Below are positions 11,465-23,255 of a stretch of 64,000 nt of DNA, piece after piece. The stretch is from assembly GCA_944472155.2 (NCBI GenBank), contig OX235279.1, positions 160,168,199 to 160,232,198 of the forward strand, read 5' to 3'. A program made the position numbers and the translations under genes. The notes below the pieces were generated by a model. That model was not told the DNA's origin. It was given only the letters and a program-made list of their open reading frames with translations, and ran no database searches. The DNA is from Trichobilharzia szidati (Eukaryota > Platyhelminthes > Trematoda > Strigeidida > Schistosomatidae). Positions within the stretch are counted from its first letter, which is position 1. Every line of letters starts with the position of its first letter.

Positions 11465-12925
11465 TGGTAGAAGGAAATGCCTTTCTAGGATTTAAATATT
11501 AGCTTCTAAGAAAGCTTGGTTAGCACTCTGGCTTTACATTATACTGTTGAATATAAGAAATGAGGAACTGAAACTCAGTAGGTTCAGGTAAAAGATTCAG
11601 ACAAACTACCGACTTCAGAAGTTCAGTACTGTTCAAAACATGGTTACCAGACATATAATTATCTTATTCAGATACGTATACAAATGATTAAAAACAGAAT
11701 GCTAACTAACTTTAATGATCCTTGAATTTCGGTGTAGAAAGGAAAGGCCAACCACTAAAACCAATGAACCGTCCACTAACAGACTGCCTCTTGTGCAATG
11801 TGCAGTCGTTAAAATACCTTGTAAAACTGGTGTCAATTAACTCAGGCAGTATGGTAATCTAGAAGAGAAAACAGGAAAAATACGCAGAACGACAAACCAT
11901 CAGGCATAACAACATACTACTATTATACACATACACTTAATTTTGCAACCTAATGTGAAAATTTGAGAGAAATGCCTCCAGGGTCCCTTAAGACACTAAA
12001 GTATTCCGGGAGGTTTTCATGGCGTTCTCGGTAAAGTTAAACTATCATAGCCAAAACCCCAGTGACCCTGAATAACCAACCAAAATTCAGATGCAGAATT
12101 GTCGCATAATCGTTGAAAAATACACTAAAAAACATTGCAAATTTGAGAATACTCTGTACAGATGTGGCTTATGTATTGTAAGAATGTCTCCCACTCACCA
12201 CACAGGTGGTCTATAAAAAGATCATACCATGAGCGACATATACATTCATAAAGGTGACTGTAGCATGACTTATGGGTTGTGGTAATTTGAGATCCATTGA
12301 TATTTCTGACACTATTCTGTAACCTACTCCTAAATCTAACCATAATCATAAATCCTAACTTTAAATTTAACCCTAATCCTGACTTCAATCCTAGATCCTA
12401 AACCTAAATCTTAAAAGTCATAACCCTATCTAACAGTATAAATTTGAAGAAAAATGTATCTAGTAAATGAGTAGAATACTGTATCTTCCCTCTCCAAGTG
12501 CATAGAGCGAGGCATGAATTGATTTGTAATGACATTGCATTGCATCCCCTGTGTCTGATCCGTTCTTGAAGGTCAACTTCGAAAAACCTTGACTTTGGCT
12601 TTGATACTTTAACGTCGCCGAATATTCTCAGTCCCAAAAAATTTCTAATAGGCTTGAAGACCATCCACTTAACATTTTGAATAGTCTATCCCATCTTCAA
12701 AAAGTAACAGTAACTAATAAAGGGTATCCCGATTAATCAGATCAACTACTTGTAAGATCCTTGCTGAGCCCTCCCGCTTTGGTCGCTATAATTAAACTTG
12801 GCCAATAAGGGCGCTCAATGTACATATTAATAAAAAAATGATAAAAAGATGCGGAAATTCGAAATGGGCACTAAGAAGGACGAGAACGACTTCAGTCCGT
12901 CACATACGCAATATTAGCGACATTT
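11465..12925. other. Non-genic spacer with a degenerate CCTAA-like tract
   Basis: No gene seen. Around 12315-12430 there is an irregular run of 6-8-base units such as CTAAACC, CTAATCC and CTAACTT that looks like a decayed low-complexity array. Confidence 0.4.
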
Positions 12926-13377
12926 TCCAATATCCAATATCCTGATTACGAGCTAGTATAAACCAGTGATTTCTTTGAGCTCGCTTCTTGATTTTAAGGT
13001 AGAGGTTCCAGATCTTCGGTGAACTTATGCGTAGTAAATCCCGCCACTCCACTGCTTTAGCTCTGGTAGACTCCAAGAGGAGTGGTGCGAGGATTGGTCA
13101 TGATTGTGGTTTGTAGTGTGCAGTATGTTAGGACTCAGCTGCTGCCGTGAATGGAGTTTGACCTAACACCCGTCAGTCATTCGGTATAGTCATAAAAGTA
13201 GAGTAATAATAATAATAATGATAATGATAATAATAGGTTGTAGTGTAGATAATATAGGTTGAGATAAGTGAAATAATAAAGAAAGAAAGATAGAGTAGCC
13301 GGTACAGTGGGAGAAGACAGGACGGGTCGTGGGGATTTAGCTTGTATGCTTATCCATTGACACTGTGGTTTCAAATT
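12926..13377 (-). repeat. 3' UTR and tail of the full-length CR1-type element
   Basis: Non-coding 3' end of the minus-strand element, from the ORF2 stop down to a tail that reads GGATATTGGATATTGGA on the minus strand. It includes a short (AAT/ATG)n run near 13205-13235. It is nearly identical to 17175-17640 apart from microsatellite length. Confidence 0.75.
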
Positions 13378-16212
13378 TTAAGAGGATGAGCCATTGAGAC
13401 ACAAACAATGCATTTCTGCATGATTGTCCAACTTCCGCTTAAAAGTCTCCACAGATGGAGCTGTAGTTACGGCCGCCGGTAAAGCGTTCCAGAGACGGCA
13501 AACTCGAAGCGAGAAGAAATGTGAACGCACTCGAGTCCTTGGTCTCTGGTGTGCTATCCTTAGCGGGTTACCTCGTGGAAGCCTATAATCACTTAATGGC
13601 AGGATGCTCTTGTTAGGATGGGCCTGGTCATTTAGGATCTTATAGACGGTGATGAGGTCTCCCCTGTGACTACGGTAACTAAGTGTGAAAAGACTTAATT
13701 TCTTCAGTCCCTCCTCATATGATTTGTTGCGGAGGCCGATCACCCATTTTGTCGCTCGTCTCTGGACACTTTCTAGCATGTTAGCATCCCTTTTGAGTAG
13801 CGGAGGAGCAATGATATTATGCACCTCAAGGAGTGGCCTCACGTATGTCGTATACAACGTTAGGAATAGTTCAGGAGTAAGAGCTCCCAGTTGCCTATGC
13901 ATAAAGTGTAAAGTGCCGTAAGCTTTGGCGACGTCCCTCGTGTAATTTACACTGGTGTCTAGCTTTTCTGTTAAAATAAGGCCTAGATCGCGTTCTGATG
14001 GCACACAACTCAAGTTCTGGCCACCAAGGGTGTAATTTGCACTCTGTGACCTGCCGGAATGAAGTTGCACTACTTTGCACTTCTTTAAGTTGAAAGGCAT
14101 TCCGTTAGCCAGAGCCCAGTCCCCCAGCGTTTGCAGGTCAGCCTGCAATCTGTCGGAGTCTTCCGATGAGTTTATTGCTCTCCAAATCTTTACGTCGTCA
14201 GCGTAAAGAAGCGCAGAGCAATTCAGTTGACAGGGCAGGTCATTGATAAAAATCAAAAACATCAACGGCCCTAAGATAGAACCCTGAGGAACCCCTGATG
14301 CCGAGGTGTGCCAGGATGATCGGATGCGGTTGACTTTGGTGCAGAATTCTCTCTCGCCTAAATAATCTTCCAGCCATGCGAGAAGTGCTCCAGAAACACC
14401 CGCTTTGCTTATTTTGTGAAGGAGCAGACCATGGTGAACTGTGTCGAATGCTTTCGCAAAGTCGAGAAAGATCACATGGACTGGTACCTTTACATCCCAG
14501 GATAGTGTCCAATCGTTCCAAGCTAGTAGAAGATTCGTCACACAGGATCTTCCCTTCCTGAAACCATGCTGTGCTTCATGGAGTAGGTTAGTCCCGTCGA
14601 AGTATTTTCTCATGTGGTCGTCAATGAGACTTTCGAATATCTTCGATATCACTGGGAGTAGCGCAACTGGTCTGTAACTGGTCGCGTTCTGCCGGTCACC
14701 ACCCTTGAAGATAGGGGATAGGATGGCTCGTTTCCATTCACATGGAAGTTTCCCTACATCAAAGGAGTGTTGAAACAGATCACTTAGGGGTTGGCAGAGA
14801 CTTTCTGAACACTGCTTCAGGACGGATGGTCTTATGTCGTCGCAACCTGCAGACTTTCCCGAAGCCAACTTTCCCAATTTTATGAGTACCATAGCCGGGG
14901 TAATTTGAAATGTACCCAGCAGGTTTTCGCACGTTGGTCTTGCATTGTAATCTTGATGTTTTGTGAGGGTAAAATCCTCGTTACTGTTCAGTTGCCTGTG
15001 AAAGGCTAGACTGAATGTCTCTGCCATTTCAAGACTAGTAAGAGATTTCCCATCAGAACCCACTATATTGCAAGCTCCCTGGTTGGTCGGTTTTCTTTCA
15101 GACATAAACCTGTATAGGCTTTTGGGGTTCACGAGAAGCTTATTGGCGAGGTTTCTCTGAAATGTCCTTCTATCACTCCGGACTCGTATGTTACACCGAT
15201 TCCTGAGTTCGAGGTACTCTTCATGTTCGGGTTGACCCTGCGATACTCGCCACGCAAACCAGGCTTTTCGCTTCGCCTGTAGAAGGCGTTGTGTCCCCCT
15301 TTTTAGCCATGAACGTTGCTTTCTAGCTTTAGGTGTGACCAAAGGAACAGTGTCTGAGATCGCCTGGTGAATGATCTCCTTTACCACTCTCCAGTGTTCT
15401 TCTATTGTAAGCTCTGTCCAATTTTTTGGCCAATTTGCTTCAGACAAAAGTCTTCGCATTTCGGTGTAATTGGCTTTGTTATAACACAGATAGGGCTGTG
15501 TATTGTCCCACTGTAAACGCTCGCGGAGGACTATGTCGAATGTTATGACCGCATGGTCACTACTACCTATGGGAGTCGTGATCTGAACGTTTTCCACTAG
15601 TAGCTGGTCACTAGTGAGCACGTAATCCAGTCTAGAAGACTTCCCATCTGGGCCCCATCTAGTATCCATTCTGACATTTTCGGTGAATCCGGCCTCCGTG
15701 ATGGTATGCAGCAGATTTCGATCAAATCTGTCCTGGGCACATCCCGTCATCAAGTTAAGAGATGGGGCATTGAAGTCTCCAGCTATGACAATTTGATCAT
15801 AACCCAGGTCATGTGTCGCTGAGATTGCATTCAGCAGTACCTGGTTGTGGTCTGCTCCACATGAAGGTGATCTGTAAATGCTGCCCACTAGATACTTACA
15901 GTACCCAACGGTGAAATGGCACCATATGGAGTCAGGGAGCTCAATGAGGGGAGGGTCGATTGCATGGACACATCTGAGCTGTTTGTCGACGTATATGGCG
16001 ACTCCACCTCCTTCTTTCAGATCCCTATCTCGCCTGACAAGGACCATATCATTTATACTGACTTCGCTGTCTGCCACCGTAGGGGTTAGCCAGGTTTCCG
16101 TCAGTATTATGATTTTGGAGTTCAGCTGTGATTGTAGGTATCTAAGTTCAGCTATTTTGCCTCTTAGACCTCTCACATTACTGTACAGGCAACTGGTAGT
16201 CAGTCTCACCAC
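13378..16212 (-). CDS. LINE ORF2: endonuclease-reverse transcriptase (CR1-type)
   Basis: A 944-residue uninterrupted ORF2 product for target-primed retrotransposition. Residues about 1-230 form an APE-type endonuclease: LTETWL at 37-42, GGGVAIYV near 68, GSIYRSPS at 110-117, AGDFNAP at 144-150, SRLDYVLTSD at 193-202 and SSDHAVITFD at 217-226, keeping the Glu, Asp-Asn and terminal Asp-His. Residues about 440-760 form the reverse transcriptase: SGKSAGCDDIRPS, SYRPVALLPVISKIFE, QHGFRKGRSCVTNLL, FLDFAKAFDTVHH (motif A, 582-594), GVPQGSILGPL (640-650) and LLYADDVKIW (YADD at 670-673). The C-terminus carries the family pattern RLWNALPAAVTTAPSVETFK. The first start-type codon is a GTG, and the frame stays open upstream to about 16327, overlapping the end of ORF1 without an ATG. 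Translation may therefore depend on ORF1 (reinitiation or frameshift). All catalytic residues are present, so this may be a young copy. Confidence 0.92.
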   Translation of the reverse strand: MVRLTTSCLYSNVRGLRGKIAELRYLQSQLNSKIIILTETWLTPTVADSEVSINDMVLVRRDRDLKEGGGVAIYVDKQLRCVHAIDPPLIELPDSIWCHFTVGYCKYLVGSIYRSPSCGADHNQVLLNAISATHDLGYDQIVIAGDFNAPSLNLMTGCAQDRFDRNLLHTITEAGFTENVRMDTRWGPDGKSSRLDYVLTSDQLLVENVQITTPIGSSDHAVITFDIVLRERLQWDNTQPYLCYNKANYTEMRRLLSEANWPKNWTELTIEEHWRVVKEIIHQAISDTVPLVTPKARKQRSWLKRGTQRLLQAKRKAWFAWRVSQGQPEHEEYLELRNRCNIRVRSDRRTFQRNLANKLLVNPKSLYRFMSERKPTNQGACNIVGSDGKSLTSLEMAETFSLAFHRQLNSNEDFTLTKHQDYNARPTCENLLGTFQITPAMVLIKLGKLASGKSAGCDDIRPSVLKQCSESLCQPLSDLFQHSFDVGKLPCEWKRAILSPIFKGGDRQNATSYRPVALLPVISKIFESLIDDHMRKYFDGTNLLHEAQHGFRKGRSCVTNLLLAWNDWTLSWDVKVPVHVIFLDFAKAFDTVHHGLLLHKISKAGVSGALLAWLEDYLGEREFCTKVNRIRSSWHTSASGVPQGSILGPLMFLIFINDLPCQLNCSALLYADDVKIWRAINSSEDSDRLQADLQTLGDWALANGMPFNLKKCKVVQLHSGRSQSANYTLGGQNLSCVPSERDLGLILTEKLDTSVNYTRDVAKAYGTLHFMHRQLGALTPELFLTLYTTYVRPLLEVHNIIAPPLLKRDANMLESVQRRATKWVIGLRNKSYEEGLKKLSLFTLSYRSHRGDLITVYKILNDQAHPNKSILPLSDYRLPRGNPLRIAHQRPRTRVRSHFFSLRVCRLWNALPAAVTTAPSVETFKRKLDNHAEMHCLCLNGSSS

Positions 16213-16274
16213 GTCCCCGTATTGGGGGGTGGTTGACGTGATGTGGGCTGTCGGTTGAGGAGTTATCCTACGAA

Positions 16275-17189
16275 CTAGTTGGCCGATTCCCCGGGAACCG
16301 GCCTGTTGGAGTTTTTTTCTTCTGATTCAATCGGAGCACTTGGATGGCACTGGCTATCATCGTCCGTGCTGCACCGCTGTATTGTGACTAGGGGTTGGGG
16401 ATGTTCTATGACAACGTTTTGCTCTCTCCTTTGGGTACGAGGCCGGCTCTCGCAGCAGCGAATGTGTCTGCTGACCTTGTCTTTGGTCTCGTACCATCTC
16501 TGGAGAGCAGTAGTCAAGTGGTCTCGGGAGCTAAACTTAACAGCTAACAGATGTGGGGTGTTAATTGACATTAGGTGAGTGGGTCGAGGCAGTCTAAAAA
16601 TAGAGACAGCCCCTGAACTTCCCAGACCCATCTGGGATGCCAACCATCTCCATTGCTGGACATCGTGACAGTGCTTCTCACAAGCGTTCCCAGTTTCCAG
16701 TTCAGGAATGCCGTGAACAACCATGGAGGCAGAAGGAATAAGCTCTGGCGACTCCCTCGCCATCTGTCTTTCCTTCCATGGCCTATCTGGCCTAACACGT
16801 ATATTGCGGGTCCTCCCTATAGAAAGGACTTGGGAAGTCAATAAAACTTTTTCGGCATCTTCGGCAGAGCCTAGTGTTACCCTCAGTGGGGATGGTTTGC
16901 CTTGAGGAGCAGCAGTGCCCTTATACAATCTGCACAGTTTTACTGGTTGGATGTCCAGACCCAGTGTGCTACATAAGTTGGACCACTGTTCCTGATCAAA
17001 CAGGGCCCTGTTTTCCAGCAGACTACTGCTACAGTCTGGTACATTAAAGAGGATAACGCAGTTTGATCGACTGACCGTGGATTTAGGTTCGGTCCTCGCA
17101 CATTTGTCATCCCCCTTAAGACCGTTTTGTTTCATCTGGTGCAACTGGGTATTATTTTCGTAAGACGCGGTAATCACTCCAATATCCAA
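16275..17189 (-). CDS. LINE ORF1 (nucleic-acid-binding chaperone-like)
   Basis: A 304-residue frame upstream of ORF2 on the same strand. It contains CVILFNVPDCSSS, then SPLRVTLGSAEDAEKVL and IRVRPDRPWKERQMARES. This resembles the two-part RNA-binding region of CR1/L2-type ORF1 proteins (RRM-like fold followed by a basic 'RPDRP' segment). A second similar block begins near SMVVHGIPELETGN. No CCHC zinc knuckles are visible. The frame opens at a TTG inside the GATATTGG junction repeat with no ATG. The upstream codons reach a stop within the neighbouring copy's tail, so the extreme 5' end of ORF1 appears truncated by the tandem junction. Confidence 0.75.
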   Translation of the reverse strand: MDIGVITASYENNTQLHQMKQNGLKGDDKCARTEPKSTVSRSNCVILFNVPDCSSSLLENRALFDQEQWSNLCSTLGLDIQPVKLCRLYKGTAAPQGKPSPLRVTLGSAEDAEKVLLTSQVLSIGRTRNIRVRPDRPWKERQMARESPELIPSASMVVHGIPELETGNACEKHCHDVQQWRWLASQMGLGSSGAVSIFRLPRPTHLMSINTPHLLAVKFSSRDHLTTALQRWYETKDKVSRHIRCCESRPRTQRREQNVVIEHPQPLVTIQRCSTDDDSQCHPSAPIESEEKNSNRPVPGESAN

Positions 17190-17748
17190 TATCCTGATTA
17201 CGAGCTAGTATAAACCAGTGATTTCTTTGAGCTCGCTTCTTGATTGTAAGGTAGAGGTTCCAGATCTTCGATGAACTTATGCGTAGTAAATCCCGCCACT
17301 CCACTGCTTTAGTTCTGGTAGACTCCAAGAGGAGTGGTGCGAGGATTGGTCATGATTGTGGTTTGTAGTGTGCAGTATGTTAGGACTCAACTGCTACCGT
17401 GAATGGAGTTTGACCTAACACCCGTTGGTCATTCGGTGTAGTCATAAAAATAGAATAATAATAGGTTGTAGTGTAGATGATATAGGTTGAGATAAGTGAA
17501 ATAATAAAGGTGAAATAATGAAGAAAGAAAGAAAGGATAGAGTAGTCGGTACCGTGGGAGAAGACAGGACGGGTCGTGGGGATTTAGCTTGTATGCTTAT
17601 CCATTGACACTGTGGTTTCAAATTTTAAGAGGATGAGCCATTGAGACACAAACAATGCATTTCTGCATGATTGTCCAACTTCCGCTTAAAAGTCTCCACA
17701 GATGGAGCTGTAGTTACGGCCGCCGGTAAAGCGTTCCAGAGACGGCAA
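17175..17748 (-). mobile_element. 5'-truncated second copy of the same CR1-type element
   Basis: These bases repeat 12926-13500 in direct orientation. They comprise the same 3' UTR, the ORF2 C-terminal codons and the same GGATATTGGATATTGG tail, with only scattered differences. The tail abuts the 5' end of the long copy, so the two stand tail-to-head. Its truncated 5' end at about 17748 touches a further 'atccaatatccaatg' at 17752-17766. Confidence 0.85.
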
Positions 17749-17766
17749 TCATCCAATATCCAATGT

Positions 17767-18955
17767 TATTTTGGCGAGCTTGCATAAACTATGTGATTAT
17801 TTGAGAACCGCTTCTTGTCACTTTGGAATAGAATGTAGAATCCAATATGACTTATTCCCTTCATTGCTGTAGCTGTGTTGAATGCGAATAGATGTGGTAC
17901 ACCAGTTTATCATTGTGAGGATGTGCTGTTTGTTGATGGGTATATAAGCTGCATTCACTTGACAGTCCCTCAACATTTGTAATGAATCAGGCTGAGTTAC
18001 CTTATTTCCTTCCCGTTTACAGTCGACTTTGGGAACACAATTTACTGCTTGCACTGTCTCTGAAAAACCCTAAATATTACCATGCTACCTGATATTTCAA
18101 ACAGGTGAATAGTTCCTATTGAGTATACGATTTTGTGTGTTCGCCATGAGCTACTGCACCATTATGTCCTTCAGTCAGACTCACACCTTACTATTTCCCA
18201 TCAGAAAAATGGAATGAAAGAAAATCATGGATCTTGCGTAGAATTCCTAATTGGATTGGAATCAGGCTGGCATCTGAACCTTGTCGGCTTAGGGACTCCA
18301 TGAACTTACTGAAGAAAAATAATATATTTCATCTAATACTGTGTATGCTAGCTCATTGACATGAATAGTTGGACACCACTCAGATCAACTTGTAGTGTTC
18401 GCTGACCAGATTATCCAAACTACCCAAACAATGGACAGCCCTTTATCTCTTTTGGGCCTGAACCTATCAGCAGCATGTCTAGTCCTATTTGGATCACAGA
18501 GGCAAACTACCGCGATCCCAACCAGCCACTGATAAGCAGCTCGACTCCAAAGGAATTAAGAGACTATCTGGTGTTTTAATCATTTGATCAAGAAGCACTG
18601 CTAGTTGATGTGAGTCGTTTGCAAGTGCTCAGAGAAGTGTCTTGTTGAAATCTTGCATTCAGTGTATTGTTGTCATCAGTAGGTTAGACACAGCTTAAAC
18701 TACTGGGCTACCAGTGTTTCCACCCACCCTAATGCCTAAGACCTTCTGTAATTCTTATGGTTTTAATCGTTCAATTATATAGAGTGATCACTACATGTAC
18801 CCGCGCATGTAATTAATTGGCTTTCGACGCAACAGCGCAATTCTTGAAGGAAAAGAATTAAAAGTTCACTGATTTGTTTCTTTCTTCATATGGAACAACA
18901 CTGTGTCCTATGATTTACTTCAGGTTATTACTTTACATGTTAATATTTTGGAATT
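17767..18955. other. Non-genic spacer
   Basis: No coding frame, RNA gene or clear repeat seen. Confidence 0.4.
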
Positions 18956-18959
18956 ATTA

Positions 18960-19870
18960 TTATTGTTTCCTTTAATTCCTAGAGGAACATAGGGCTTCAG
19001 CCGTGCGTCTCAATTGCGTTCGGTTCTCTGCTAGAGTCTTCACCTGGCTCCAAGTCTGCCCACACGCTTTCATCTCCCCTTCACATCACCTCTTCCTCCA
19101 TGTCACCCTCGCACTGACGACCAAATAACTCTCCGCTTCCCTATCGAGTTCCACTCGAGCGATGGCTTGTCTAGTGATGTCACTTGATGGTTTCCTCAGA
19201 CAATGGCCTGCCAATCCATCTCCATTTCTTCCTGCATATTTGTTTCACAATCTGTTCCTGGTTGGTTCGCTCATTGCCAGAGATCCCTGTTGTTGATCTT
19301 TCCAGGCCGGCCATCTGATCTTGAGTATTGAGCGAAGACAACTGTTAATGAAGGTCTGTAGTTTGTTTGAGATACTCTTTAAGACGCTCTGGCCAAGTCT
19401 CTAATCCGTATAGTGAGTAACACTGACTTCACATTGGAGTTGAAAATCCGGATCTCATTTCTGATTCTGAGTGCTGCTGACCTCCACACAGACTTGAGAG
19501 TAGTGAAACCTTGTCTTGCTTTTCCGATTCTCGCTTGATATCCTCGTCAGTTCCATCCACCTGTAGTTGAAACGATGCTTCCCAGGTCGGTAGGTAAAAG
19601 AGGTTGTTTCTTTCAGGTTCCTCCCATTTATGCTGATTGTTGTCTGTTGTTGTTGTTGCTGTTGGTGGTGTTGCCCAGGAATTTTCATCACCTCTGCTTT
19701 ATCTATGTTCACCTGAAGTCCTACCTTCTCTGGATGCTTCTTCTGCCAACTTGTTGCTTTTTGCCTGCATATCTTCCAGTTTGTGGGAAATCAGACATAT
19801 ATCATCGGCGAAGTCCAGATCCTCCAAGTTTTTGTGTGAGTCCATTTTATGCCTGCTTTCTCATTGCCCG
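18960..19870 (-). mobile_element. SR2/RTE-type LINE 3' fragment
   Basis: This is a decayed minus-strand copy that matches 56310-57145 over its length, and the plus-strand copy 59050-60250 in coding order. Recognisable coding pieces include ISINGRNLKE, near 19590-19640, and the terminal WKWIG-type region near 19210. Its 3' end abuts a (TAA)n run at 18955-18965, as RTE elements often end in short simple repeats. Frame breaks are frequent. Confidence 0.7.
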
Positions 19871-19874
19871 CTGT

Positions 19875-22795
19875 TTGTCGCATTTTGGAATTAAATAAGC
19901 TAGAAATTTCTGTATTTTGAGTTCGCGCGTCTCAAATGAAGCTTTATTATTATAGCTATGTTTGTTTCCACCCGTGAAAAATGTCGCTAAGTTTTAAGTC
20001 TAAGTAAGCTCTTCGGACAGGAACCTTTTAGTAACCTTCAAATCCATATCATAAACGCCTGCCAAAGAAGTCTTTCCTATAAGAATATTCCATTTTCTCT
20101 ATGTACGTTGGTGTGCAGTGAATCAAGTATTACGTCCATTAGGTTGTGCTATGCTTTATTAATGGCACCGCGTAATATGTAGGACATCAGTATGCATTAT
20201 GACGACTCGAAGTTTAAAAGTCAGCTCAAGTCCTTTTCTAGAGGACCTGAGAAACACTTTACAAGTTGGCATGTTCTTCTTCGCCGGATCTTTGAATGTC
20301 ACTTATAATGAAACCATGATGATTTAACTTGGGTGTCGATGTATGCCGCAATGGACCTCATCTATCTAACCACATCCTGAAGTTGACTCTCTTTTTCACT
20401 TGCATTCTCTGCCCCTTTAATGTCTAGTTTTGCAGAAATAAAAGCAGCTTGCTCGCATTACATTACACTTTCATAACAAATAGCATAGTTTTGATAGTGA
20501 TAACAGCGTGCTTAAGATCACATATTGCAAAATGTTAATTATCATTCTAGTGATCGTATGGCCGAATTCATTTTTAATGACACATTAGACTTATTTCTGT
20601 TTTTACTGAACTTTGCTTTCGTTAGAATACTGACTTCTACAAAACAGCTTGCAGCCACGTGCGGATATGGTACATATCTTATTAGTGTCTGAGGATATGG
20701 TCGATTATCGATAGAGTACAGTAACCAGTAGAAAACTAGGTGAAAGTTGAGATCAGCACCCAGCTCTGATGATGGCTCTGTTATGCAACAATAAATTGGC
20801 ACTGCTCTGTTAGTCTGTGCTAAGAAAACAACCTTTGAAACAATGAAGTTTTTTCAACGCTTTTCAACGTTTAATTTCGTCATGTTTGATCATGCCTACA
20901 AGAAATGGCATGCTTTTACTTAAATCGACTTGTAAATTTATATATATAAAGGCCTACACCACGCATAATACTTTGACTTACGTGATAAATTATGTTTGCA
21001 TCCGTGAAAAAAATCTTCACACGAGACAGACACCGTAGTTTGGTTGACAGGTTCAATGATTTGTACTGTTTTTTGAATGATATGTATTGTTCTAGTAAGA
21101 GGACCCATGAATGTTAGTTCCTATAACTAATAAAATGGCTTCAAACATCCTGTCTGCTTCACTGCGGCCTATTCATGCACACTGACGCCATAGTAAGAGC
21201 ACTGAGATTCTGCATTCTCTTGCGAAGATGGAGGGAATGATGATCTCAAGTCACTTGGATTCATTGATCAGTCCTTTCTGCTCGTAGATTGTCCATATAA
21301 TGCCACCGGGATGTCACGTTAGGATTGGCCACCACTGTGAGGTTCCCCATTTTAACGTCAATGGCGAATGAGCTCATTTTAGGTGCTATTAGCTATAAAT
21401 TATTTATTGCATACTTGAAACTATAAAACTCGGGGGTATTGCGTTGGTTCACAGGAGGCAGCAGATGACTAATCCTCAAGGTTGGAATAGTGTGTGTTCT
21501 AAAGCCACAACTGTAGCAACAGAGGGCAAGACACGGAAGCAAAGGTATATTTTCAAGTGATCGAAGAGCTGTTTGTTTCTATACGGTTTATATTCCCTAA
21601 CCAGCCACTGAGCGTGTGATTTTGGTTTACATCAAACGACGAGAAATGGAATGTTCAAATATATACAACGTGTTCTGTTGCTTAGGCACTATTGAACTGT
21701 TGGAATACTATTCCGACGTTGACACCAACAAATACAGTGATTCTCACTGTAAGAATAATATTCCGTTGGAACACATTGTCTGTTTCGCGTTAGCGGGGAC
21801 ACACTTTTACTAGTAGGAACCCTTAGTTTACCTCAGAATGGTGTCACTTCTGGATGTTTCAGCAGCAGCCTTTCGAACCGATCAAAGCATTGGAAAGCGA
21901 GATATTAAGAGCACACAGACTAAACCGGGAAAATGAGTGGACAGAACGAATCTGATGAAAGAAACATATGAAGGAAATAGGAGAGGATCGGAAAAACCGA
22001 AAAACTACACAAGTTAAGGCGAGGCAAACTGACTGAAACTGATGATGTGTCCCGGATGTAGTTGTAGATCTAGTAAAGTTCCCCATGTTTCATAGAAACC
22101 TGAAATATACGTGAATGAGCCATTCAAGCCCTCCACGCTGTCTGTAGTTCTTTTGGAGCCATCAAGTGGCCAAGTATTGGCTGCGTCAGCTAAAATGGTT
22201 CACATAAGCGACAAACTCTCGGATAAAAATGGAACCGCCAATGGTTATCAGTGCCTCATGGGTTTCATATGAGGAAGCACCGTAGTGCCTGTCCAGAACT
22301 GTCTATAATAATAATAATTCATATTTCGTATAAACGGGGAAGTTTACATTAATGTGATGCCATTTTTACGGGCACGATCAGTTATTTCATAAATTACAAT
22401 CCTGAAGTATCGCAAATTACTACTTTATCAAAAGTTTAAATTGTCGGACTATCGTACAGGCACTCTGAACAGGTTCATATAAATGTTAAATTGTAAACTC
22501 GTCACTGAGATTACCATCAGGGTTGAGCACAAACCCAAAGTTTGTTCCTCTAAGGTATGGCGAATTCGGTGACTTTTCAATGTTTAAACTATGCTTGTCT
22601 AATTTCACGTTGGCTACTTAGCGTGCAGGGAACGGTCGCTCAAGACAATGCAACGGATGACCAATAGGAATACCCTTTCCCTCTCACATAACTGTATCAT
22701 CATTGACCTTGAGTCTGCGTCTTTACTAGCACGCGGCACTTGTGTGATCAACCTGCCAATGTGCACTTTGCTCTCTGTTTCAGGTCATGATTGGC
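19875..22795. other. Non-genic region
   Basis: About 2.9 kb in which I see no supported gene. Open frames are short and unlike any family I know. Could be intron or intergenic sequence. Confidence 0.4.
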
Positions 22796-22859
22796 GATTG
22801 GGATTACATTCCGCCTCCTGCTGATAGTTGTGGTCAACCATTTTACAGCCTACATTTGG
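22784..22859 (+). CDS. Possible orphan coding exon
   Basis: A strong acceptor (ctctctgtttcag) is followed by about 76 bases encoding VMIGDWDYIPPPADSCGQPF and YSLHLG, ending at a consensus donor (GTAAGTG). The composition is protein-like and both splice sites are good. No partner exon was found on either side and I do not recognise the sequence, so it may be chance. Confidence 0.25.
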
Positions 22860-23094
22860 GTAAGTGCAATGCCACCATATGATTAATGGCTATTTCAGGA
22901 AGAGAAGAACGTCTTGGGAAACTGAAAAACGGTTTAAAATACAATTATGGATAGTACGTCATTGGAAGTACATTGACGAGAAATATGCGAGAAGGAGCTA
23001 GAGACTCCTTGGAATGGTAGTATACATTTGCAATGATTATGCTAATCATATTGGTCTGAACATGGAAACTATGGTGTTTTCGATGAAAATATAG

Positions 23095-23255
23095 CATTTA
23101 TTTTTTTTATTTTATTTTGATTTACAGCTTGATTTCACACCGTATTTTCAGTACAAGTGTGGAATTTTCAGCATGGATATCGGTAGCCCAATTTCAGGCC
23201 GACCATAGATATCGGGTGTGCGCCGGCAGGGGATCGAACCCCGGTGTTGTTGTTT
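23095..23255 (-). repeat. tRNA-like SINE fragment (second type)
   Basis: Near 23225-23250 the minus strand reads CCGGGGTTCGATCCCCTGCC, a strong tRNA B-box, but the A-box half is missing. The copy at 40195-40300 keeps both boxes. Confidence 0.45.

Noticed and set aside
12315..12430. Interstitial telomere array
   Set aside because: Units resemble CCTAA but vary in length and sequence with no run of exact TTAGGG complements; a low-complexity tract is the safer reading.
13685..14677. Plus-strand open frames opposite the LINE ORF2
   Set aside because: They are antisense shadows of the intact minus-strand ORF2, with no independent family similarity.
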